Positions 38,161-45,350 of a stretch of DNA of 64,000 nucleotides are shown one piece after another. Position 1 is the first letter of the stretch. Each line of letters opens with the position of its first letter. Source of the DNA: Clostridia bacterium (lineage in GTDB: Bacteria; Bacillota; Clostridia; Oscillospirales; Acutalibacteraceae). The DNA is taken from assembly GCA_030532035.1 (NCBI GenBank), contig JAUNLX010000004.1, positions 1-64,000 on the forward strand, written 5' to 3'. Made by a program: the position numbers and the translations under genes. The notes below the pieces were generated by a model that was not told the DNA's origin, did not search any database, and saw only the letters and a program-made list of their open reading frames with translations.

Positions 38161-38620
38161 TTACGAAATCGCTTTTGCCTCCTGTTTTTTCAAGAAGTTT
38201 GATTTGCTTTATCTCCATTTTTCTATCTATTGCCTTGCACATATCATAGACAGTCAAAGCCGCTACTGAAACAGCAGTCAAAGCCTCCATTTCAATTCCC
38301 GTTTTATAACTACAACGAGCAAAAGAATAAATATATAATTCATCTACTCCATTGTTTTCAAAAGTTATTTCAACACTTTCAATTGGAATGATATGGCATA
38401 GTGGTATCAATTCTGCTGTTTTTTTTGCGCCATTTATGCCAGCTATTCTCGAAACAGCAAGTCCATCGCCTTTTTTTAATTCAGATGATAATAATTTTTG
38501 CAAGGTTTCAGGATTCATCTTTATGGCAGCGAAAGCCTTTGCCGAACGACGAGTTATTTCTTTTTCGCCGACATCTACCATTATAGCTTCACCCTTTTTA
38601 TTTAAATGAGTAAAGTCCAT
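38153..38620 (-). CDS. moaC: Cyclic pyranopterin monophosphate synthase MoaC
   Basis: Converts the MoaA product to cPMP. 155 aa. It begins FTHLNKKGEAIMVDVGEKE and holds the conserved AELIPLCHIIPI and MEALTAVSVAALTVYDMCKAID (split). The ATG overlaps the stop of the upstream moeA/PBP gene as TAATG, a sign of tight coupling. Confidence 0.97.
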   Translation of the reverse strand: MDFTHLNKKGEAIMVDVGEKEITRRSAKAFAAIKMNPETLQKLLSSELKKGDGLAVSRIAGINGAKKTAELIPLCHIIPIESVEITFENNGVDELYIYSFARCSYKTGIEMEALTAVSVAALTVYDMCKAIDRKMEIKQIKLLEKTGGKSDFVND

Positions 38621-40500
38621 TATTTCTCCTTGCTGTATCCACCTAACAGTTCAATTCTTTCAATAAATTCATCGCTATCGAGTGCCGATAAAAAAGCTTT
38701 AGTCAAAGGACTGTCTATATATTTTTCGTCAATTAAGAAATCATATTCTTCGTCACAAATTGGGATAAAATCTAAATCATACATTTTGGCGGCAGAATAA
38801 ATACCAAGTCCAACATCGGCGTTACCTGCTTTAATATTTGCTGCTACTGCTGTATGTGTAAATTCTTCATTATCATATCCATTTATGTCATCTATATTCA
38901 TATTATATTTTTTTATCAAATAATCACATAAAATTCTTGTTCCAGAACCTCTTTGACGGGAAACATATCTGTGTCCAACAATATCTTCAAATTTATTGAT
39001 ATTTAAAGGATTGCCCTTTGCTACCATTAAACCTTGAATTCGTTTAACTCCCTTTTTAAGCACAACTCCGCCATTGGGAAAATATTTATCTATATAGGAC
39101 TGATTATATTCTCCCGTCTTTTCATCTAATAAATGAATTGCGCCTAAATGAGCTCTACCTGATTTTATGGCGTCAATTGCGCCCATGCTACCTACATGAG
39201 AAGAGGTTACAAGAATATTATTATCTTTTTTCTTCAAAATATCTGCAATTTCGTCAATTATCGGATCGTGGCTACCTGTAATTATGAGAGCGTTTTCAAT
39301 ATTTTTTTCATCTGTTAAAATTTTCACTTCTATCACATCTCCTTGTTCTATTCCCTCACAGTTTTGAGGTATTTCAATTACTCCGAGAGCTTTTGTAAAA
39401 CTGGTTATAATCCCCGCTCCTCTGGGCAATGGCACAGCAATATATTTACCGTCAATTTTGCCGAGAGTTACTCTTATGTATTCACGATATTTAAGCGAAG
39501 ATACAACTCTCTTTCCCAACACTGCTTTTATGGTTTTTTCTTCCTCTATTTTCACATTATAATAAATGCCTACAAGTTCTTTTACTATTTCGTTCATTAT
39601 AACAATAGCTGAAACGGGATAACCAGGCAAGCCTATTACTGGTGTTTCGTCTATTGCACCTAAAATAGCAGGTTTCCCAGGTTTAACAGCAATACCATGA
39701 ACACAAAGTGTTCCGAGGGAAGATACAATTTCGCTTGTATAATCATCTCTTCCCGCCGATGAGCCAGCTAAAAGTAAAACACAGTCACATTCACTCTTTG
39801 CCTTTTTTACAGCTTCAGTCAACAGCTCTTTTTTGTCTGGAACAATATCATAAACAATTGAATCTGCTCCCCATTCACTGAGCATGGCAGAAAAGACAGA
39901 TGAGTTAAATTCTAAAATTTCTCCCTTTTCAGGGTCTTTATCGGGAGCAATAATCTCATCTCCTGTTGGTATTATACCAAAAACAGGCTTTTTAATGACT
40001 TCTACTTGCTTTACTCCTCCAGCAAGAAAAGCTCCGCAAAAATAAGGAGTTATTTTTGTATAAGAGCTTGCAATCATATCTCCCATACAGAGATCTTCGC
40101 CCACTTGTCTGACATTTTGCCAAGGATGTACCGGGGCATTTATGGTAATTTCCCCATTATTTTCAGATAAAATATCTTCAACCATTATAACGGCGTCCGT
40201 ATTTTCAGGGAGAGCGTCACCTGTATCAACTTCTGTATAATGTTCTTTATCTAAAGTTATATGGTTTATTTCTGAAGCTCCATAAGTATCTTCTGCCCAA
40301 ACAGCTACGCCGTCCATCGCACTTGCATTATAATGTGGAGAACAGAGCTTTGCATAAACTGGTGCCGCTAAAATTCTACCGTTTGATTTTTGTGAATTTA
40401 TTTTTTCTGTCTGAAATTTAAAACCAGATTTTTTCACAAAATCAAAATAATTAGCTTTGGCGTCTTCAAGTGGAGTGTTACTCAAATAATTATGTTTCAT
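38620..40500 (-). CDS. moeA: MoeA with C-terminal periplasmic-binding-protein-like domain
   Basis: MoeA inserts molybdate or tungstate into adenylated pterin. 626 aa instead of about 400. The N-terminal two thirds are MoeA (ASAMDGVAVWA, IPTGDEIIAPD, LLAGSSAGRDDYT, GLPGYPVSA). From about residue 410 a PBP-like domain follows (VTSSHVGSMGAIDAIKSG, QRGSGTRILCDYLI, NADVGLGIYSAAKMY), the type that binds oxyanions or acts in LysR-like sensors. The second moeA lies 8 bp upstream, so one copy may handle tungsten or sense the metal; this is inference. Confidence 0.93.
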   Translation of the reverse strand: MKHNYLSNTPLEDAKANYFDFVKKSGFKFQTEKINSQKSNGRILAAPVYAKLCSPHYNASAMDGVAVWAEDTYGASEINHITLDKEHYTEVDTGDALPENTDAVIMVEDILSENNGEITINAPVHPWQNVRQVGEDLCMGDMIASSYTKITPYFCGAFLAGGVKQVEVIKKPVFGIIPTGDEIIAPDKDPEKGEILEFNSSVFSAMLSEWGADSIVYDIVPDKKELLTEAVKKAKSECDCVLLLAGSSAGRDDYTSEIVSSLGTLCVHGIAVKPGKPAILGAIDETPVIGLPGYPVSAIVIMNEIVKELVGIYYNVKIEEEKTIKAVLGKRVVSSLKYREYIRVTLGKIDGKYIAVPLPRGAGIITSFTKALGVIEIPQNCEGIEQGDVIEVKILTDEKNIENALIITGSHDPIIDEIADILKKKDNNILVTSSHVGSMGAIDAIKSGRAHLGAIHLLDEKTGEYNQSYIDKYFPNGGVVLKKGVKRIQGLMVAKGNPLNINKFEDIVGHRYVSRQRGSGTRILCDYLIKKYNMNIDDINGYDNEEFTHTAVAANIKAGNADVGLGIYSAAKMYDLDFIPICDEEYDFLIDEKYIDSPLTKAFLSALDSDEFIERIELLGGYSKEK

Positions 40501-40508
40501 AAAATCAC

Positions 40509-41708
40509 CTAAAATAAAAAGACTTTTACCGTTTTTCCTTTTTTTATTCCCTCTGTATTTCTATCGATTTTTATATATCCGTCAGAATTTGACAAAAGAG
40601 AAATTATTCCCGATTTTCCATAAACTGGCACTGCTTTTTCATCTATAATCTTAACACATAAAAATTCTTCTCTTCCATGATTTGAAGATACATTTGCGTC
40701 TAAAATACAGTTTTCAGTGCAAAAACTTTTCGACGCATTTTGTTTTTTTAATAGGGTAGGCAAAATCAAGGTTTGTACAACAAAGAATGCTGCCAAAGGA
40801 TGACCTGGAAGTCCAAAAATTGGAGTTTTTCCTATTTTACCTATTATAGTTGGTTTTCCTGGTTTCATTGCTATTCCATGTACAAAAGTTTTACCAAGTT
40901 CTGAAATGATACCCTCAGTCATATCTCTCACACCAGCTGATGAACCACCAGAGATAACGACCATATCATAGTTTTTTACTGCTTTTTCTATGGCAAATTT
41001 TATGTTTTTTCTTTCATCTTTAATAATTCCCAGACAGTCTGCCTCAAACCCATATTTTTCAAACATTGCCTTTAAGAGATATGAATTTACATCTCTCACC
41101 TGACCAGGTTTTGGAACAATATCTATTTCAACAATTTCATCTCCAGTTGAGATGATTCCAACTTTTATTTTTTCATATACTTTAATATTTTTGATTCCTG
41201 CGGCAGCAAGAGATCCTATATGAAAGGGTTCTAATTTAGTATTTTCATTTACTATAACTTCATCGACCGACAAATCGTCGCCAAGTTTTGTCATATTTTC
41301 AAAAGGACTTACTGCTTTGAAAACAAGACAAAGCTCATCAAGTTGAGTTTGGGTATGTTCTACCATAACGACGGCGTCTGCCCCTTTGGGTAACATGCCT
41401 CCTGTAGAAACAGCGGCACATTCTCCAGGAAAGATTTCCAGAGTTTCATTTTCCCCCATAAGAATTTCTTTTTTTATTGTGAGCATGGACGGAATACTTT
41501 CTCCAGCACCAAAGGTATCACTTGCCCTTACAGCAAATCCGTCAACTGTAGATCTGTCAAATGACGGAATATTTTCACTACTTGTAATACGACAAGCAGA
41601 AATTTTTCCCAAAGCCTCTTCCAGAGATACCGTTTTTGTTGCAAAAGAGGTATCACATATCTCATCTATAATTTTTTTAGCTTGTTCAAACGAAATAACA
41701 TTTAACAT
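40509..41708 (-). CDS. moeA: Molybdopterin molybdenumtransferase MoeA (single-domain form)
   Basis: 399 aa, the ordinary MoeA size. Motifs are FDRSTVDGFAVRA, GGMLPKGADAVVMVEHT, ISTGDEIVEIDIVPKPGQ, ISGGSSAGVRDMTE and IFGLPGHPLAA. It lies 6 bp after tupC and 8 bp before the fused moeA, on the same strand. Two different MoeA copies occur in several tungsten-using organisms. Confidence 0.95.
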   Translation of the reverse strand: MLNVISFEQAKKIIDEICDTSFATKTVSLEEALGKISACRITSSENIPSFDRSTVDGFAVRASDTFGAGESIPSMLTIKKEILMGENETLEIFPGECAAVSTGGMLPKGADAVVMVEHTQTQLDELCLVFKAVSPFENMTKLGDDLSVDEVIVNENTKLEPFHIGSLAAAGIKNIKVYEKIKVGIISTGDEIVEIDIVPKPGQVRDVNSYLLKAMFEKYGFEADCLGIIKDERKNIKFAIEKAVKNYDMVVISGGSSAGVRDMTEGIISELGKTFVHGIAMKPGKPTIIGKIGKTPIFGLPGHPLAAFFVVQTLILPTLLKKQNASKSFCTENCILDANVSSNHGREEFLCVKIIDEKAVPVYGKSGIISLLSNSDGYIKIDRNTEGIKKGKTVKVFLF

Positions 41709-41714
41709 AATTTT

Positions 41715-42383
41715 TTAAATCTTCCATTGACCTATAAATTTTTTACCCCAATCAGTAGATGGATTTTCAAATAATTTTTCAGGAGTGCCCACTTCTGCAA
41801 TTTCTCCGTCATGTAACATTATTATTGTATCTGCCATTTCCTTTGCTTCTGCGGGAGAATGCGTTGTCATAATGACGGTACAGCCTGTTTCCTTTTTATA
41901 ATCTGAAACTAAATTGCGTATTGATTGAGCGCTCTCTATATCGGTTGCACTTGTCGGTTCGTCTAACAAAAGATAATCGCAGTCATTTATCAACAATCGA
42001 CATATGGCTGTTTTTTGAAGTTCTCCTCCAGAAAGTTTGTTTGCCTTTTTATCTTTCAGAGCTGTGAGTCCTGTTTTTTCAATCAGCATATCAGCTCGCA
42101 TCAAAGCATTTTTTTTGTCTGCTTTTGCGCCATATAAAATATTCTTAATTACTGTTTTAGAAAAAGCTAAGCTCTGTTGAGGTAAGTATAAAACCGAACC
42201 GTCATACTGTATTTCCCCTTGCGTTGCTTTAATGACTTTTGAAAAAATTTTCAAAAAAGTGCTTTTGCCACAACCATTTGGTCCAATCAATGCTATGGTC
42301 TTTCCCTCTTCAATATCAAGATGGTCTATATTTAAAACCGTAACACCGTCATAAATTTTCTTTAATGAGCGCACCTTTATCAT
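41715..42383 (-). CDS. tupC: Tungstate ABC transporter ATP-binding protein
   Basis: 222-aa ABC ATPase with Walker A GPNGCGKST, signature LSGGELQKT and Walker B YLLLDEPTSATD. It overlaps tupB by 4 bp. Specificity for tungstate is taken from TupA and the neighbouring tungsten enzyme, not from the ATPase itself. Confidence 0.9.
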   Translation of the reverse strand: MIKVRSLKKIYDGVTVLNIDHLDIEEGKTIALIGPNGCGKSTFLKIFSKVIKATQGEIQYDGSVLYLPQQSLAFSKTVIKNILYGAKADKKNALMRADMLIEKTGLTALKDKKANKLSGGELQKTAICRLLINDCDYLLLDEPTSATDIESAQSIRNLVSDYKKETGCTVIMTTHSPAEAKEMADTIIMLHDGEIAEVGTPEKLFENPSTDWGKKFIGQWKI

Positions 42384-43063
42384 CTTTCATTCTCCTTTGA
42401 GAGTATTGAAGCCAGAATGTTGACAATAAGGGCTATGAAAAGCAAAATTATGCCCAAAGCGAGAGCAAAGGTAAAATCTCCTTTATTTGTTTCAAGCAAA
42501 ATTGCAGTAGTCATAACTCTTGTTTTCCACTGTATATTACCGCCTACTAAGCTAACAGCACCAACTTCAGCAATGGAACGGCCAAAAGCCGTCAAGACAA
42601 CAGATATTAAAGATCTTCTGTTCTCAGTAAAAAGTAATGCAAAAGTTTTAAATTTACCGAGTCCCATTCCCTTTGCAGTTTCAATAAGCTGATTTGACTT
42701 TACTTCCACAATATAATGCGTATTGGAAATTACAATAGGAGTTATTAAAACGCATTGAGCTATTACCATGATCTCTACGGTGAAAAGTAGTTGCAAATCT
42801 CCAAATGGTCCATATCTTGTGAATAATAAATAGACCAACAGGCCTGCCACTACAGGTGGCAAGCCCATTAGGGTGTTGACTAATCTTTTAATAGAATTTT
42901 TGCCCTTAAAATTTCCCTTGCTAAGCAATATACCTAAGGGCATGCCAACTAAACACGAAATAGTTGTGCTGAAAAACGACATCCTCAATGTGACGCCGAT
43001 TATCTGCAAAATTTCAGTGTCCATTGTCAAAAGCAAACGAAAGCTTTCGAGCAGTTTACTCAC
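42380..43063 (-). CDS. tupB: Tungstate ABC transporter permease
   Basis: 227 aa with about five or six membrane helices. The permease loop has the EAA-like SNQLIETAKGMGLGKFKTF, and FGRSIAEVGAVSLVGGNIQ is typical of the TupB/ModB group. It overlaps tupA and tupC by 4 bp each. Confidence 0.9.
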   Translation of the reverse strand: MSKLLESFRLLLTMDTEILQIIGVTLRMSFFSTTISCLVGMPLGILLSKGNFKGKNSIKRLVNTLMGLPPVVAGLLVYLLFTRYGPFGDLQLLFTVEIMVIAQCVLITPIVISNTHYIVEVKSNQLIETAKGMGLGKFKTFALLFTENRRSLISVVLTAFGRSIAEVGAVSLVGGNIQWKTRVMTTAILLETNKGDFTFALALGIILLFIALIVNILASILSKENER

Positions 43064-43905
43064 TTTTGACTATCTTCAATTAGGAAGAATAAGGGTTGAC
43101 CATATTCTTCAACGCCGTACTTTTCGATTAAAGCGCTTGCTTCGTCGGACAGCATCCACTCAATGAAAGCGTCGGCGCCTTCAGTATTAAGGCCTTTAAG
43201 TTTGTCGGGGTTACACTTAATAAGAGAATAGGTATTTTTCATATCTTCGCCCTTATCAAGTACGATTTCTAAATCTCCCTTTTCCTTCATTGCCAAAAAG
43301 GTTGCTTTGTCAGTAAGGCAGTAAGCATTCTTTTCTTTCGCCATTGTGAGACATTCGCCCATTCCTTTTCCGGCACTTACATACCATTCTTCAGCAGCAG
43401 GGTCTGGAGTATTGTCTTTCCAGATTTTAAGTTCAGCTTTATGAGTTCCACTATTGTCGCCTCTTGAAATAAAGGGTTGTTTAGCAGTTCTGATTTTGTC
43501 AAAAGCTTCAGCTGCGTCCTTAGAATCAGCAATTTTTGCGGGGTCTGACTTCGGTCCAACAATTACAAAATAATTGTACATAAATGGAAGTCTCTTAACG
43601 CCATATCCCTCTTTGATAAATTCTTCTTCAGAAGCTTTAGCATGAACAAGGATAAGATCGGCATTTCCGTCCTTTGCCTTTTGGATGGCGGCACCTGTTC
43701 CAGCAGATTGAATTTCGAGCTTATAACCAGTCTTTTTTTCAAATTCCGGTTGAAGCTTTCCAAGCAATCCAGAGTCGTTAACCGATGTCGTGGTGGAAAT
43801 CCTTATTGTTGGATTATCCGGTGCTTTTTTTCTTTGGCAAGCACTTAATGAAAATACAATTATTAAAGCAATAAGAGCTGCCAAAATTTTTCTGACATTT
43901 TTCAT
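43060..43905 (-). CDS. tupA: Tungstate-binding lipoprotein TupA
   Basis: 281 aa. Signal peptide with lipobox LSAC, lipidated Cys23. The mature protein starts with the TupA-type ligand motif STTTSVNDSG (residues 37-46), and also has SAGTGAAIQKAKDGNADL and FISRGDNSGTH, features that distinguish TupA from ModA. The ATG at 43905 has GAAGGAG eight bases upstream; that ribosome site is part of the riboswitch-like leader. First gene of the operon. Confidence 0.93.
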   Translation of the reverse strand: MKNVRKILAALIALIIVFSLSACQRKKAPDNPTIRISTTTSVNDSGLLGKLQPEFEKKTGYKLEIQSAGTGAAIQKAKDGNADLILVHAKASEEEFIKEGYGVKRLPFMYNYFVIVGPKSDPAKIADSKDAAEAFDKIRTAKQPFISRGDNSGTHKAELKIWKDNTPDPAAEEWYVSAGKGMGECLTMAKEKNAYCLTDKATFLAMKEKGDLEIVLDKGEDMKNTYSLIKCNPDKLKGLNTEGADAFIEWMLSDEASALIEKYGVEEYGQPLFFLIEDSQK

Positions 43906-43920
43906 AATTCATTCTCCTTC

Positions 43921-44047
43921 TCAATCACGGAAGGCAAAGGAGTTTCCTCCAAAACCCTATGCCGATGGCAAAAGCCAGTGTTTTTCGGCTGCGTTTTCAT
44001 CATCATGCCAAAAGGTTTAGACGATGAAAATCGGAATATGAATTAAA
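43921..44047 (-). promoter_or_regulatory. Moco/tungsten cofactor riboswitch-like leader
   Basis: The minus-strand leader of tupA shows structure typical of the Moco RNA motif. A GAAA-tetraloop hairpin GGAG-GAAA-CTCC lies at 43950-43939. GCCGA/TCGGC (43989-43985 with 43965-43961) encloses TGGC-TTTT-GCCA. AAACC/GGTTT (44018-44014 with 43956-43952) closes this unit. An 8-bp pairing TTTTCATC/GATGAAAA (44030-44023 with 44001-43994) crosses it. The 3' side, CTCCTTT (43942-43936) or CCTTC (43934-43930), can pair with the tupA ribosome site GAAGGAG. Ligand assignment (Moco or its tungsten form) is by context. Confidence 0.78.
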
Positions 44048-44085
44048 GCGGTTTTACCGCAATTCACCTAATTGGTCTGTGAATT
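44048..44085 (-). other. Two short hairpins at the 5' end of the tupA leader
   Basis: AATTCAC/GTGAATT (7 bp, 44061-44085) and GCGGT/ACCGC (5 bp, 44048-44060) are perfect stems between the promoter and the riboswitch core. The role is unknown; they may be part of the aptamer or protect the 5' end. Confidence 0.6.
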
Positions 44086-44115
44086 TTGTTATTCTCAACA
44101 TCCTTCACGCCTATA

Positions 44116-44145
44116 ATTGTAATACATTTGTTTATATGTTACAAT
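44116..44145. promoter_or_regulatory. Divergent overlapping promoters of tupA and mogA in one dyad
   Basis: ATTGTAA (44116-44122) and TTACAAT (44139-44145) are inverted copies 16 bp apart. Both strands therefore read TTGTAA, 17 bp, TACAAT. The same 30 bp gives a promoter for mogA on plus (start near 44152) and for tupA on minus (start near 44109). Confidence 0.75.
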
Positions 44146-44184
44146 ACATAAGAACAAAAATTCATAAATAAGAGGTCTAAAAAT

Positions 44185-44676
44185 ATGCTTATTTCTGTTG
44201 TTTGTGTAAGCGATAGATGCTCCAGAGGAGAAGCACAAGATAAGAGTGGACCGATAATTTCCGAGATTATGTCGCCACTTGCCGAAACAGAAGAATATAT
44301 TATTGTTCCAGATGAAATTGAAACAATAAAAGAAACTCTTAAATTTCTCTGCGATGAGAAAAAAAGTTCAATTGTTTTTACAACTGGTGGAACTGGATTT
44401 GCACCTCGAGATGTAACTCCCGAAGCCACTTTAAGTATTATTGATAAATCGGTTCCCGGAATTGCAAATGCAATTCGTCAAAAGAGCCTTGAAATTACAG
44501 ATATGGCTATGCTTTCAAGGGCAACTTCTGGGATAAGAAACCAAACTTTAATTATAAATCTCCCCGGTAGTCCAAAAGCGGTTAAAGAATCTTTAGAATT
44601 TATAATTCCCGTTTTACCCCATGCCGTTGAGGTTTTATCTGGCGACACCTTAAATTGTGGCGGAGATTATAAATGA
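44185..44676 (+). CDS. mogA: Molybdopterin adenylyltransferase (MogA/MoaB family)
   Basis: Adenylates molybdopterin before metal insertion by MoeA. 163 aa with VVCVSDRCSRGEAQDKSGP, TTGGTGFAPRDVTPEAT and INLPGSPKAVKESLEFI. AGAGGT precedes the ATG. It is the first gene of the plus-strand arm, and its stop overlaps the moeB-like start as ATGA. Confidence 0.95.
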   Translation: MLISVVCVSDRCSRGEAQDKSGPIISEIMSPLAETEEYIIVPDEIETIKETLKFLCDEKKSSIVFTTGGTGFAPRDVTPEATLSIIDKSVPGIANAIRQKSLEITDMAMLSRATSGIRNQTLIINLPGSPKAVKESLEFIIPVLPHAVEVLSGDTLNCGGDYK

Positions 44677-45350
44677 GTATCAAAAGCGATACTCAAGGTT
44701 TTGATATTTCTTCAAAAAAAGTTGCCGTAATAGGTCTTGGTGGTCTGGGCTGTAACTGTTGTGTTCATCTTGTTGGCGCTGGAATTGGAAATATCTATAT
44801 CTGTGATTTCGATACTATAAGCGAAAGTAATTTAAATAGACAATTTGTATATAGGGCATCTGATATAGGCAGAAAAAAGACTGTTATGATGTCTGACTTT
44901 TTAACTAAATATAATACAGACTGCAAAGTACATTCTATTGATAAAAAGATAGAAAGTGAAAATGATTTAGATTTTGCAAAAGATTGTGATTTGATAGTAC
45001 TTGCACTTGACAATGTCAAAACAAGGAGAATCGCAAATACTTTTTGTATAAATAACCAAATACCACTTGTAAATGGTGGTATAAACGGATTTTTCGGTAA
45101 TTCATATCTATTTTTGCCGAAAACAACGCCTTGTCTTGATTGTGCAGGTATGCTTAATGAGAGCGTCGGACTCAAAAACATAAGCTGTACAGCGGGAATT
45201 ATAGGGGCACAGATGGTTTCAATTTCAATAAAATATCTTATCGGCGATAATTCTATCGCTGGCAAGTTATTTGTGTTAGACAATGAGGAAATCAATGCAC
45301 TAAAGATTAAACCGTCTGAAAAATGTAATTGTAGAAAAGAGGAATTATAA
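44673..45350 (+). CDS. moeB: MoeB-like adenylyltransferase for the island's MoaD
   Basis: 225-aa E1-like protein with the nucleotide loop GLGGLGCNC, NLNRQF with the ATP-binding Arg, and LALDNVKTR with the Asp. Zinc pairs are CLDC and CNC near the C-terminus. It should activate the C-terminal glycine of the MoaD-like protein encoded two genes on. It overlaps mogA by 4 bp and aor by 1 bp. Confidence 0.92.
   Translation: MSIKSDTQGFDISSKKVAVIGLGGLGCNCCVHLVGAGIGNIYICDFDTISESNLNRQFVYRASDIGRKKTVMMSDFLTKYNTDCKVHSIDKKIESENDLDFAKDCDLIVLALDNVKTRRIANTFCINNQIPLVNGGINGFFGNSYLFLPKTTPCLDCAGMLNESVGLKNISCTAGIIGAQMVSISIKYLIGDNSIAGKLFVLDNEEINALKIKPSEKCNCRKEEL

Noticed and set aside
44139..44429. Minus-strand ORF opposite mogA
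   Set aside because: It is the shadow of mogA in another frame; no ribosome site and no recognisable domain.
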